In this document: positions 50,977 to 61,524 of the stretch, piece after piece
Numbering within the stretch: the first letter of the stretch is position 1
Layout of the letters: every line of letters starts with the position of its first letter
NCBI GenBank assembly: GCA_022494885.1
Contig: JAGVSM010002696.1
Location: 124,001 to 188,000, forward strand
From: Micrasema longulum
Lineage: Eukaryota; Arthropoda; Insecta; Trichoptera; Brachycentridae
Direction: 5' to 3'
DNA: 64,000 nt
Program-made: the position numbers and the translations under genes
Notes under the pieces: generated by a model
What the model was told of the DNA's origin: nothing
Databases searched by the model: none
What the model saw: only the letters and a program-made list of their open reading frames with translations

Positions 50977-53900
50977 GTAAGTCATTTATCTGATAGGACA
51001 CATGCTATTAGAAGCTAACATCAATGTGCACTGCTTATGATTTTTTTAATTATAATCCGTGCACACCAGTGTTAGCTTCAACAGCATGTTGGTTTCATAT
51101 TTTTGTGCAACTGCTATGGTGAACCGTGGTACAGATATTTACTAACATGTTTTATTTTATTGTTTTAATACTTAAAATATTAATAAATATAAACATGTTT
51201 TCGTGGATAGTCAGTCAAGCATTTATTAGTATGTACATACCTCAGAGTAATAACACCCTACAGCAATAGATATGCCATTTCGCTCTATTGCATAGAACAA
51301 AAGCGTTGCAAAATTTATGGTTTGGTTTTATATATATTTTTTTAAATATAAAGAAATATTAGCGTTCTTATAATTTACCCAAATATAAAAATTTTGGTGG
51401 CCATTTTCAACGAGTTGAAAATAACTCACTATTCGAAAATAGAAATCAAGTGAGGCTCGAACCTCGGACCTCTGATCCATGAGTCCGCAACACTAGCCAC
51501 GGAACCGCAACCCGATTTTGGTTTCATAATGAATGTGTAGCGGGCGGTTTTGTCACTTTGCAATTCTCGATCTGAGTACCCATGGCCCGTTGTTTTGCTG
51601 TAAACTATAGCTAACTTCGTAATTGATAATCCTAGAATAATTTTTGTCTGTATGGGTGGCTCTATAGGGGTAGCGCGTTATTAATATGAGGTACACATAC
51701 ACACATGTATTTTTAGAAAAAATCTTTCAGTAAGTATTTTTGATGTTTCTTAAGCTTATATTTTGTAAATAATACAATGTATATAAAAACATTGAAATTA
51801 TATATTTTTTAATATTTCTTAATTTTTAGTTTGTATAAGATATAAATTGAAATATTTGGCAAACTTACACTAGTTTATTTAATTATTTAATGCCTTCACA
51901 TAATGGTGAATGCGACGAGTGTTAAAACAATCCACTTGAATCAAAGAAATAACATCACAGTTTTTGAATAAATATGATTAGCCTAACTCAGAATATAAAC
52001 ATGGGCCCCGAAATAATGCCACAAAATTTTAAAAAATTTTAAATTTCTGATTTTGCTTTATCCAAATATTTTTTTTTTCAGATGATTTCAGATTTAAAGG
52101 AAAGGCTAAATAAAACACGATATTCCAAACCTCTAGAACACGTTGGGTTTGAATACGGGTTCAATCATGACTCGTTGAAAGATGTCGTTAATTACTGGGT
52201 GAACAAATATGAGTTTGAACAGAGGGAAGATTTCTTGAACCAGTATTCTCATTTCAAAACTAATATTCAAGGCTTGGATATCCATTTTATTCACATAAAA
52301 CCAATCGCTCCAAAAGGCACAAAAGTGTTGCCATTGTTGATGTTACACGGCTGGCCGGGATCTGTCAGGGAGTTTTATAAAATTATTCCGATGCTGTCAA
52401 CGCCGAAACCGAATGCTGATTTTGTGTTCGAATTAGTTATTCCAAGTCTTCCTGGATTTGGATTTTCTGAGGTAATCTTATATTTTCGCTACACTAGAAA
52501 TTTATTTTAATGTGTCAATATGTCTTCTTGCCCATACTGATCATCAAGGTTTCGGATGTGACAGGGTTTAAAGAACACCTGTACATTTTTTATTTATTTC
52601 TTTCTTTCAATGTACAACATGGTAAACTAACTAATATTTACCCTACAATTTTTTTAATATGCATTTAGAGGGATGATACACATTATATTATTAGAAAAAA
52701 ATAGACATAACATTATACAGGATAAGTACAAGTATATAGATGCCATAGTTCATATTAATTTGTATTCTTTTAATTCTTTCTATTTTGTTCTTGGCACATT
52801 ATACTATTATTGCTGTATTATTACTGTAGTAAAACGAAAAAGAAAAGACTTTTAAGGAATATAATTATTATACGCATTTGAGACATATATATATTTTTTG
52901 TATTTAATAATAATAATCATGGTTTATTAACGAAAATAACAATTACTTTATCTACTACGTACACAGTTAGGTAATAGATTTCTCTGAATCATGTCTAGTC
53001 TGTCTAACTAGATACAACCTGTTTTAATGCAGACATTTTTATGCAAAATAAACAATAATATTACTACCTACTAGTTAATTAACTATACAGTTACACAATA
53101 TTAATTTAAACTTATAATATTAGAAATCAAACACTGATTTGAGTCTACTGAACACTTTATTTTATTTTTACAAACATAAAAATAAAAAAATAAAAACTTC
53201 TTGACAATTTTTTTGCCTTATTAGGGCATTTTCAAACGAATGTCGAAACAATTGTCACAAAGTTTTTTTATTTTTTTATATTTTTGTAAAAATAAAAAAA
53301 AGTGTTCTTTAGACTTAAATCAGTGTTTGATTTTTAATATTATAAGTCTAAATATGGAGTTCTACAAAATAAATACCAAATCAAACAACAATATTAATTT
53401 ATACCATTTATTATGTAAGAATGTTTTTGAGTAAATTTTCCGATTTTTCTCTACCTAAATCCAGTAACCAATTTTTTACAAATTTATTAAATTGAATCTG
53501 GGTCGTGGTGTTGCAATGTTTGGGTAACATATTGAATATTTTGGGCCCAGAAACCTGAAATTTCTTTGCCCAAATTCAGAGTTTGTGGTAGACCCCATGA
53601 CACATCCTCTAGTTTGACTTCTGGTAGTGTGGGAGTGTTCCTTTTGGGATTTGATAGAATAATTTGCTTTTACAAACATTATTCTAAAAATATATAATTG
53701 CCTTATATCCAAGATCTCAAATTCCTCAAATAACTTGACGCTGGGGTACCTGAAGGGCTTTTTAAAAATTATTTTAATTATTGATTTTTGAGCAGATTGG
53801 AGAGGTTTTAATATCGATTTATTAGTGCCTCCCCATTTACGTACTTATTAATAAAAATTTATCAATATTCCTTAATACAATACAATATTTAATATTTTTT

Positions 53901-56900
53901 TGCAATATTCCTCAGCTTCCTTTCATCATACATTTTCATTTCAATTTTAAGATTCAATATTTTTCAAACATGGGAGTTTAATGAGGAAGTTCAGTACTAC
54001 TGGAAATTGGATATAAAAAATGTTTTTTAAATTTTGAAAAAATTAGATATTGATATTATTGGGTGCAGTAAGGTAAATTGTATGTTTTGCTAAAAACAGC
54101 CAGACCGCTTTCATACAAAAAAATGTATTTAACGCCTTCTGAAAATGGTATCGATCACAAAACGCCATTTCTTAATTTGCAGAAAACACCCACAGCATTA
54201 GAAAAATCTTACGGTACCTTAGAAATCATCAAAACTGGTCAAACACATAATTAGATTCTTGTTTGTAATATAAAAAAAACTGATGTATTCATTGTTTATC
54301 ATTTGTTAAAGTCAAAAACATTCTAACAGTTGTGTAGATTGAATTCTTTAGTCTTTTCACAAAAGTGGTATTATCTCAGTTTCACTTTTCTATGTCTGGA
54401 TGCTTTCTGCATAACTACGTTAAATTATTTCTCATTTTGATATTTAGGCCGCATCGAAAGCCGGCCTTGGCTCTCTTCAAATGGGGGCCGTCATGGCGAA
54501 CTTGATGGAAAGGTTAGGTCACGATCAATATTACATACAAGGGGGAGATTGGGGCTCTATCATCACGAGCGGCATGGCCACCTTGTACCCGGACACCATC
54601 TTGGGCTACCACAGCAACATGCCGAGTGTCAGCTCCATGAAGGCAAACCTTCGGACCCTGATCGGGAGCTTCTGGCCATCCATGTTTGTCAATAAGGAAG
54701 CCATCCACAGAGTCTACCCGATGAAGAGAAGGTTTGTGGAGCTGCTGAAGGAAACAGGATACTTTCACATCCAAGCCACTAAACCGGACACAGTTGGTAA
54801 ATATATTATAATGTATATATATAAAAGGTATGTTCGTTTGTGTGTCTTCGATGGACTGAATGACTACTGGACCGTTTAACCCTAAACACAAAAATAATAA
54901 TGTTTATGTAAATATCTAATCTTTACTAAATACAGTAATTTATTTATTTTTATTTTGTAAATTTATTGCATAAAATTAGTATACATATTTAATAACAGGG
55001 AATCTATATAAAACTAATGAATAGAAAATGAAAACGGAGTGTTCTCTGTTTATGATAGTCTCCATCTAACATGGCTCAGCCTGTTCTAAAATGGAGATTT
55101 TTTATCTTTCAGAGCATAAGTAGTTATATACTAATATAACAATAAAAAAAATTAAAAAAACAATAGTTATTTCGACGGCTTATGCCTTTGACAAAGTATA
55201 AAATAATATTGAAAAACAATTATACTAAAACAAAACACCCGAACACAGTATAAAAAATAAAGATACATGAAATAAAATCAGCAGAAAATAATACAAAATA
55301 AATAAATAAGAAATTATAACATAGGTATGCAGCAAATTAACAATAAATAAAGGGTTTAAATAAAAAAGTATTGAAGTAACAGAGGCGATGTATCATAGCA
55401 TAAACAGTAAAACAAGTATAACACTTAGTACATTTTTATAATTTAGAAAATAAGTGATTAAAAAGTAATGATTTTAATTGGTATAAAGATAAATTAAATA
55501 AGTCTAGGTTTCCATGTTTGTTTGCTAACTAACATGTGGAGCCGTGGAATAGGTGAGTATTTGGCATAGTTTGAACTATGCAAATCAATAACAAAAGAAG
55601 TATTTTGTCTCGTCCTACGCTGTCTCACATAAAAATTCACACAATTTAAAAGTTCGGGACTGTCAATAACATTATTTAATAACTTGAAAAGTAGCACTAA
55701 ATCTGAAATTTCCCTTCTGTCACTAATACATATTAATTTTAACTGCTTCATTGAATATAAATATCAAACTTTCGATTGTGTTCATTTAATATATATAAAT
55801 GAGTATGTACTCAAATCTAGCAATAGCAAAGCATTGCGGGGTTCAGCTCGTTAATTTATAAAAAGAAATGGTCCTTTTACATAAATTGTTTTTATATCTA
55901 ATAATTTTAGAGTAATTTACTGCAACAGGGGGTTATGATCTGTCATTGGCTGGTTTAAGTGGCCACTTAACACGCTGTATAACATTCACCATTCTGCCTA
56001 TGTTCAAACATCCACATTTCCTTAACATCAGTAATACGACATTAACTCTTGTAAAGAGAATAAATGATCTGGGTATCATCTTTGATGGTAAATTAACTTT
56101 TGTTACCCGTATGAATGAGATGGTTAATAGAGCCACAAAAACCCTAGGCTTCGTTATCAGAGCAACAAGAGAGTTTAAATCTGTTGATGCATTAAACATA
56201 TTATACATGACCCTAGTAAGAAGTCAGTTAGAATATGGGTCCTCAGTTTGGTCTCCTCATTATGTTACCCGTATAAACAGCGTGGAGAAGGTCCAACACA
56301 AGTTTTTAAGATTCATGAATTTCAAATTAAACATTCCGATTGAGGAGCTAATGTATAACTGTTTAATGAAGCGGTTAAAATTAATATGTATTAGTGATAG
56401 AAGGGAAATTTCAGATTTAGTGCTGCTTTTTGATTTATTGAAAATTGTTATTGACAGTCCCGAACTTTTGAATTGTGTAAATTGTTATGTGGGACGAGAC
56501 AAAATACATATTTTGCTGTTGATTTGCATAGTTCAAACTATGCTAAATACTCACCTATTCCACGGCTCCACATGTTAGCGAACAAACATGGAAACTTAGA
56601 TTAATTTCATTTATCTTCATACAAATTGAAATCATGACTTTTTAATCACTTCTTTTCTAAATTATAAAAATGTACTAAGTGTTACACCTGTTTTACTGTT
56701 TATACTATGATACTCGTACATTGCATCTGTCACTTCAATACTTTTTATATTTAAACCCTATATTTATTGTTAATTTGCTGCATATCTATGTTATAATTTA
56801 CCTTTATTATTTCTTTATTTTCTGCCGATTTTATTTTATTTTATGTATCTATATTTTCTATACTTGTGTACAGGTGTTTTGTTTCATTATAATTGTTTTT

Positions 56901-59871
56901 CAATATTATTTTATACTTTGTCAAAGGCGTAAGCCGTTGAAATAAATAAACTCTTCCATCTGTTGACTTTTCTGAAACCTTCTTTGACATGTGTGAGATT
57001 CATCTGGCTGAACTATTTCACCTACTAGCCAATGTCTGAAAATGGCTTTCAATTTTTATACTTTTTCATACCAGTTAGTTTATTCAATAATATTTTAGGT
57101 ACCTATGTTCAAATGTTTGTAGACAAGAATGGATTTTATTCCAAAAAGTCCTAAAAATAAACAAATTTACGCATTAAATTTATGCCTTTTATTTTATTGT
57201 CTATTTTATTAAACACTTATTTTAATGAAATCATAAAGGTTGACAATATATTTAGCTAACGAGGGAGACATAAACAAGTTTGAAATACTACAAAATAGAG
57301 CAATGAGAATTATACTGAAAAAAAGCAAATATAATAGTGTTGAAAAATGAGAAAACAATTGAACTGGATAGGAATAAAGAAAAGACTATTGTATAATGTA
57401 TTTGTATTTATATATAAAGTGTTTAATAATCTCATGCCAAAGTATTTTATAAGTGAAATTATATTAAATAGAAATGTACATAAATATAGGACAAGAAATA
57501 GAAATAGGATAAGACTACCACTTAAGAAAAAAACAAAATCACAAAATAGCTTAATGTATAAAGGGTTAAAACTGTATGATGAGATGCCTGAAAGTATGAA
57601 GAATGAAAGAAAACTTACGGATTTAAAAAAAAAATGTTATGTTTATTGTAATAATGTAGTTATGTAAGAAATATTTAATAAGTATTTGTTATAATTGTAA
57701 ATATATTAGTTAATATACAATGTAATATTAACTAACTTAAGTAAATAAATAATAATAATAATAAAAATCACTAATTTTGGGCGTTTTGAAGTGAGTTTTA
57801 ACTTATGTAAATGTTTCTTTTTCGGCCGAAACTAGAACAGAAGTCAAAATTTCGGTTTCGGTTAAGAATCTTGTTTCGGTTGGTCATTACTAAAAAAGAA
57901 TACAAGACAGTGCCTATTTGATAAAATAGATTGTTTTAAAAATAACAAGTATTAATAATAAATAAATTTGATTCCAGGGGTTGGTATTGGTGACTCCCCG
58001 GCAGGTCTCGCTGCTTATATTCTTGAGAAATTCTCAACAGCCACTAACCATCAGTGGAGAAAGTTGGATGATGGCGGATTGACTCAAAAATTCACCTACA
58101 CGGATCTAATTGACAACCTCATGATTTACTGGATGACAAATTCTGCTACGACTTCCGTCAGAATATACGCGGAATCCTTCAATAAGGCCTCTTTTGCCAA
58201 TAAAATTGATTCGTAAGTACTAATGCACATTTTTGTTTACCCATTATTACAAAAAAAATTAAGCAAAAACAAATTAAGATTGTGTCGTAGTATTAACTGC
58301 AAATCTCTTAAAAGAAATATGCAGCTTGTTGAAAATTGATTTTGATATCGTACTTCTTCAAGAAACTTGGTGATAAGAGCACAATATAGTCTTCATTGAA
58401 TTATCAGCTTGTCGCTGAGGCTTGTATGCACCAGACTCTAAGGTTGAGCGAGAGATAGGTCGCTCTCTTGTGTTCCTCCCTCAGTTCAACCTAATCAAAT
58501 ATTATCAATTTTTTTCTATTTTTATTTAATTATTTATTAAATATAGGCCCAAGCCAATTACAACAGTTACACGAAGAAACATTTATACAAGAAACTGAAC
58601 AAAAAGAACATAAAACTATGCAGCAAAGACAAACAAGAGCAATAAAATAATGGTATAGAATATATTATATATGCCAACCTATCTTCATCCCACACTGTTT
58701 TAGTGGCAAAGAGATCTACGAAAAGCCGGAAGATCTATCCCAAAGAATTCAAAGTCATTTGACGAATTGACTAACCTTCTAAACAAAAGTTGCTCTTAGA
58801 AGATTTAATAAATAGCAGATTTTGCCTTCTGGTGACACGGTTGGGAATGTGAAAAGAAATTGATTGCAACAGAGATGGGACATGACCTATAGAATAAGTA
58901 TTTTGAAAATGCGTTTAAGGTCCGGTCCATCTCAGTTCTAGGTTTCTCCAATGAAGACAAATTAAGAGATTGCTCTATTTTAAATCAGTTTTTATTATGC
59001 AAACATGAGACCCTGTTTCCGAAAATTGATATAAAAACAAGCCTATTATAGTGTGTTTATCCAATTATTCACCAAAAAAAAAACATTTTTACTTTTTTCG
59101 TGAACATCATCAAATGAATTATTTTTTTATTTGATCGATTTACATTGATCAATTTGTCCCATCTCTAACATTTTTGCAAAATGACGTAAGTTTGTGAGAA
59201 CGTCGTTAATAATTAGGTTTATTTTAGTTTTTTTTAGTTTTAAAGCTGATTTTATATAATTATGTTGATTTATATGTCAAGCATTGTATTAAAAAAAGAA
59301 ATTAACATGTCGGATACGAATGATTTTTCGTGTGTCAATATAAATCACTCCTTAGACGTCACTACAAAGTTATGTCGTCACTTTTGCTGACAACTGTCAT
59401 CTGTCTTTCTAATTAAGCTATATTTTAAGGACTATAAGAGGTATGGTTTCTTCATTGACACTATGTTAAAACATAAATATTAATTGATTTTAGTTAAAAA
59501 AACTGACAGCTTCATTGTCAATAAATTATTGGTTTAAACAAAAGTAGGTATACTGAAAACTGTTGATGACCATTGTCATCAGATTAACCCAATAAGCAGA
59601 TTTTAGATCTCTCCCTTCAACAGTGTCTAAGTCTTTGTATATTTGTTTTTCCAGTATACCGACGACTGTGCCCACGGCAGCTGCTAAATTTCCCAACGAA
59701 ATTTCATACACTACAGATGCACAATTAAGAGACAAATTTGTGAACCTTTTACAAAGTACGGAAATGCCAAGAGGAGGTCACTTCGCTGCTTTTGAGGAAC
59801 CGGAGTTACTCTCAAACGATATCATCGCTGCCGTCAAAAAGTTTGAAGAATTCCATAAAAATAAGAAATAA
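50785..59871 (+). CDS. Jheh: Juvenile-hormone / microsomal epoxide hydrolase, five coding exons
   Basis: This ER-membrane alpha/beta hydrolase converts epoxides to diols; in insects it degrades juvenile hormone and handles xenobiotic or lipid epoxides. Exons 50785-50976, 52082-52471, 54448-54796, 57978-58212 and 59655-59871 join with GT/AG borders into 460 aa. A membrane anchor lies near residues 7-27, then the EHN domain ('SIRPFKIKF'). The oxyanion motif 'HGWPGS' is at 153-158, the nucleophile Asp228 in 'GGDWGS', the ring-opening tyrosines Tyr299 and Tyr374, the acid Glu404 in 'FPNEI', and the base His431 in 'RGGHFAAFEEPELL'. All are intact. An acceptor ('attaattttcag') touches the ATG, so a 5' UTR exon probably lies upstream, beyond the mariner. 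Introns total about 7.7 kb and are packed with repeats. Class is certain; JH specificity is inferred. Confidence 0.94.
51239..51691 (+). mobile_element. MITE-D in hydrolase intron 1, carrying SINE-B
   Basis: Ends 'cctcagagtaataacaccct' and 'gcgcgttattaatatgagg' face each other. Interior 'gaacaaaagcgttgcaaaat' and 'gctaacttcgtaattgataa' match the other MITE-D copies, with a SINE-B inserted in the T-rich 'ttggttt' region. Confidence 0.7.
51340..51515 (-). mobile_element. SINE-B nested in MITE-D
   Basis: The body 'ccattttcaacgagttgaaa' and the tRNA-like head ending 'ccacggaaccgcaacccgat' are clear. 'tttggttt' occurs on both sides, a plausible target-site duplication. Confidence 0.75.
52082..52471 (+). 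CDS. Jheh: Epoxide hydrolase coding exon 2
   Basis: 130 codons, phase 0 at both ends. The acceptor is T9CAG|atg and the donor 'ctgag|gtaatc'. It encodes the rest of the EHN domain ('MISDLKERLNKTRYSKPLEH') and 'LMLHGWPGSVREFYKIIPML', up to 'SLPGFGFSE'. Confidence 0.92.
52510..52580 (+). mobile_element. MITE-I, right end only
   Basis: 'aatatgtcttcttgcccata' and 'ggtttcggatgtgacagggt' then 'aaagaacacctgtac' are the right TIR of MITE-I. It begins about 35 bp inside hydrolase intron 2. Confidence 0.65.
53112..53348 (+). repeat. Foldback of about 237 bp in hydrolase intron 2
   Basis: The left arm 'acttataatattagaaatca' and 'aacactgatttgagtcta' is mirrored by 'agacttaaatcagtgtttga' and 'aatattataagt'. 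The arms are about 100 bp with T-rich inner parts and a loop around 'gccttattagggcattttca'. Confidence 0.7.
53430..53780 (-). pseudogene. Non-LTR retrotransposon C-terminal fragment
   Basis: Minus-strand 'SQKEHSHTTRSQTRGCVMGS', 'FGQRNFRFLGPK' then, in another frame, 'IFNMLPKHCNTTTQIQFNKF'. The 'TR......P......G.R.F.(F/Y)..(P)..(F/Y)N.LP' pattern marks a non-LTR ORF2 C-terminus with one frameshift. Confidence 0.55.
53978..54045 (+). mobile_element. MITE-1 terminus
   Basis: 'taatgaggaagttcagtact' and 'actggaaattggatataaaa' are the MITE-1 left end; the rest is missing, replaced by repeat F. Confidence 0.6.
54055..54430 (+). repeat. Repeat F, copy 2, adjoining hydrolase exon 3
   Basis: Matches 17655-18045 through to 'tttctgcataactacgttaa'. 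The similarity ends about 17 nt upstream of the acceptor AG at 54446-54447, so the branch-point region of intron 2 seems to be repeat-derived. Confidence 0.7.
54448..54796 (+). CDS. Jheh: Epoxide hydrolase coding exon 3
   Basis: 349 nt; acceptor 'ttgatatttag|gccgca', donor 'cagttg|gtaaat' (phase 1). It holds nucleophile Asp228 and Tyr299 ('GYFHIQATKPDTV'). It is GC-richer than the surrounding introns. Repeat F ends only about 17 nt before it. Confidence 0.92.
54955..55145 (+). repeat. Repeat K, copy in hydrolase intron 3
   Basis: 'ttagtatacatatttaataa', 'cagggaatctatataaaact' and 'agagcataagtagttatata' match 41035-41175. The class is unknown; this copy has an extra about 50 bp. Confidence 0.5.
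55150..55760 (-). pseudogene. Jockey-like retrotransposon, inverted copy 1
   Basis: The minus-strand frame 'MKQLKLICISDRREISDLVL', 'LFKLLNNVIDSPELLNCVNF' and 'DLHSSNYAKYSPIPRLHM' is followed by a 3' UTR with 'cgacggcttatgcctttgac'. It is nearly the reverse complement of the 3' half of copy 2 (56370-56955). Confidence 0.78.
55925..57150 (+). mobile_element. MITE-2 copy split by a retrotransposon
   Basis: Left part 55925-56018 ('gatctgtcattggctggttt', 'accattctgcctatgttcaa'), right part 56960-57150 ('tcttccatctgttgac', 'gagattcatctggctgaact', 'caaatgtttgtagacaagaa'). Together they restore one MITE-2 body. Confidence 0.7.
56019..56955 (+). pseudogene. Jockey-like retrotransposon, copy 2, inserted in MITE-2
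   Basis: 5'-truncated. The frame runs from 'INDLGIIFDGKLTFVTRMNE' through 'VRSQLEYGSSVWSPHYVTRI' and 'RREISDLVLLFDLLKIVIDS' to a shifted end at 56576. The 3' UTR ends 'caaaggcgtaagccgttgaa' and AATAAATAAA. The RT-thumb 'YGS.VW.P' motif identifies the jockey group. Confidence 0.8.
57200..57745 (+). pseudogene. CR1-like non-LTR retrotransposon 3' end
   Basis: 'NEGDINKFEILQNRAMRIIL', a stop, then the open 106-codon frame with 'LYNVFVFIYKVFNNLMPKYF' and 'YRTRNRNRIRLPLKKKTKSQ', 'LMYKGLKLYDEMPESMKN'. It ends with (AAT)n at 57755. 5' truncated and with one internal stop near 57350. Confidence 0.65.
57790..57905 (+). mobile_element. Possible hAT-like terminus
   Basis: 'ttttcggccgaaactagaac' and 'ggtttcggttaagaatcttg' followed by 'ttggtcattacta' contain repeated 'ttcggtt' words of the sort seen near hAT ends. 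No partner end was found. Confidence 0.25.
57978..58212 (+). CDS. Jheh: Epoxide hydrolase coding exon 4
   Basis: 235 nt; acceptor 'ttgattccag|gggttgg', donor 'gattc|gtaagt'. It encodes 'DSPAGLAAYILEKFSTATNH' and 'LIDNLMIYWMTNSATTSVRI' with Tyr374 ('RIYAESF'). Confidence 0.92.
58281..58371 (+). pseudogene. Endonuclease scrap of a non-LTR retrotransposon
   Basis: 'CRSINCKSLKRNMQLVEN' then, after a stop, 'FDIVLLQETW' is the N-terminal APE-type endonuclease motif (..D(I/V)(V/L)LLQET(W)). Only about 30 codons remain, in hydrolase intron 4. Confidence 0.5.
58985..59436 (+). mobile_element. MITE-H, left-truncated, without nested MITE
   Basis: Matches 33590-34218: 'ttccgaaaattgatataaaa', 'tgatcaatttgtcccatctc', 'gatacgaatgatttttcgtg' and the right TIR 'gctatattttaaggactata'. 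The single TTA at 59352-59354 is the empty-site counterpart of 33907-34139. Confidence 0.75.
59655..59871 (+). CDS. Jheh: Epoxide hydrolase coding exon 5
   Basis: The last exon; acceptor 'gtttttccag|tatacc'. It encodes catalytic Glu404 and His431 and a Lys-rich end. The stop TAA at 59869-59871 overlaps an AATAAA (59867-59872); another AATAAA lies near 60246, more likely the working poly(A) signal. Confidence 0.92.
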
Positions 59872-59944
59872 AGAAATGCACAATGATTCTTTTAAAATTT
59901 ACTCCAATTGACGTTGGTTTATTCTTTTCCTCGCTAAGCATCCA

Positions 59945-60025
59945 AAAAATGATTAAGATACCTGCGATTGGTGTACCAATGCAGTGCCCTACGCACCATT
60001 AGGTGCAGAAAGGGAATGGATGAAT
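59945..60025 (+). mobile_element. SINE-A tail after the hydrolase
   Basis: 'aaaatgattaagatacctgc', 'caatgcagtgccctacgcac' and 'cattaggtgcagaaagggaa'. The head is missing. Confidence 0.6.
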
Positions 60026-61441
60026 GAAAAACATAATTTTTTGGTTGATTTTTAATGCATTGATGTTAGAAACGTGATATTAGAAAATGAGTGCCTGCAA
60101 TTTGTATGCATTATACAAATTTAATATATTAAATTTTTTTATTCTACGTATATTATTTACAAATAAAACTCATTAATTTCGTTATGCCTTTATTGTTTCA
60201 AAAGCAATGTTACTGTTAAGTTTATAAATCTATGTATCAAGACCAAATAAATTAATATTCTTTTTATTTTGTGTTTTTGATTTCGGTTGTGGTCCTTTTG
60301 TATTGTACAAACATCACTCTCACAGCTTGATTCCTTGCAAAGTTATCTAGTTAAAATCGTGTCTGACATCGAAATTACTGTGTAAATAATTAGGATGTAT
60401 GTAATACACATTTAGTTTTTAAAAATAATGCAAATTTCGATGTCTTTTTTTTACAAATGAGGTTTTTTTCAATAAATTGTTTACTTTGAGGATTTTGATT
60501 TTACTTTTGACATGTTTATAGCCTCATAAACACTAGTAGTTCTATTTTCAATATTACTTGGACTATCCATTTCACCAAAATGAATTCTTTTTTATCTTAA
60601 CAATTGAAAAAATTATCCTTCCACTGTTCTTGGTTTTTGGTAAGGGCTTTATAAAAATAATATTGGCTTGACTTGAGAATGAAGTAAAAATGACAGATTG
60701 AAATATGGGAAGATTGGTTTTAATTCAAAGACACAGTAATGATTTATTTTATAGCAAAATTAAATAAGAAGATATGTTTTTTCTTACTCAATTAAATTAA
60801 TTGTTTTATTTTCTAATATATTTTTCCAATCACACGCGATGTTGATATTGAATACTACTCCTATTTAATAATCAGTGGATTAAATTACGTAGATTTTCAC
60901 ATTTTTCCAGATGCTGATATGTATTTATATATATCTCACAACTAGTAAAATGTAGTTATCAACGCCAGAAACCCGAAGATATGTGTTTCTATATCTTGAG
61001 CCACACGTGTTAACAGCGCTGGATCTAACAGGATCTAGCGCCCTGTCACTTGCTGAAAAGAGATCGGAATACGCAAGTTTGTAAATTAATACTCTCTTTC
61101 CTTGTAAGCAAGTGTCTGGTTCTTTCTGCTAACTGCTTATGGCAGGCTATTGACACGCTCACAATTCAGAAAACAGCTATCGATAGATAGCATATTGGTT
61201 TACACTAAAAAATACTCCATTATACTAGTGGTTAATTGAAATAATGAATTAAAAACTCATTGATAAAATGCAATGTATTTATATAATGAAACAATGTAAT
61301 ATATTTTTCCTGTTACGAAAAACAAACTAAACAATGTTGCAAACTAAAAACCACAGAGGATCGGATGTAGATGTTGTAAAATGTATAAAATGTTGCATTA
61401 TCTCATATTAGTAATGCACAGAGCACTACACAAAGCTAAGG
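60026..61441. other. Intergenic between hydrolase and PPO-C
   Basis: No gene and no recognisable repeat; unusually clean compared with the rest. A palindromic 'gctatcgatagatagc' at about 61173 lies 350 bp upstream of PPO-C and may be a transcription-factor site. Confidence 0.4.
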
Positions 61442-61449
61442 TTTAAAAG
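61442..61449 (+). promoter_or_regulatory. TATA-like box of PPO-C
   Basis: TTTAAAAG in 'aaggtttaaaaggaag', 76-83 nt before the PPO-C ATG; the same octamer as before PPO-B. Confidence 0.45.
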
Positions 61450-61524
61450 GAAGTTGTCATATGTTGGCGATTATTAGGTTATTTTTCGTCATAGAGTGTG
61501 TATAGGTTACTCTCTAGTGTAATC

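Noticed and set aside
54514..54891. 125-codon minus-strand frame over hydrolase exon 3
   Set aside because: It is the antisense shadow of a GC-richer exon whose sense translation carries the catalytic motif.
50785..59871. Functional gene cluster linking the epoxide hydrolase and the PPOs
   Set aside because: Nothing in the sequence (shared promoter, strand or spacing) ties them together; adjacency alone is weak evidence in an insect genome.
61498..61524. Upstream extension of the PPO-C frame from GTG
   Set aside because: There is no ATG in the extension, and the ATG at 61525 is followed by the normal PPO N-terminus. The same argument moves the PPO-A start from 32767 (TTG) to 32749.
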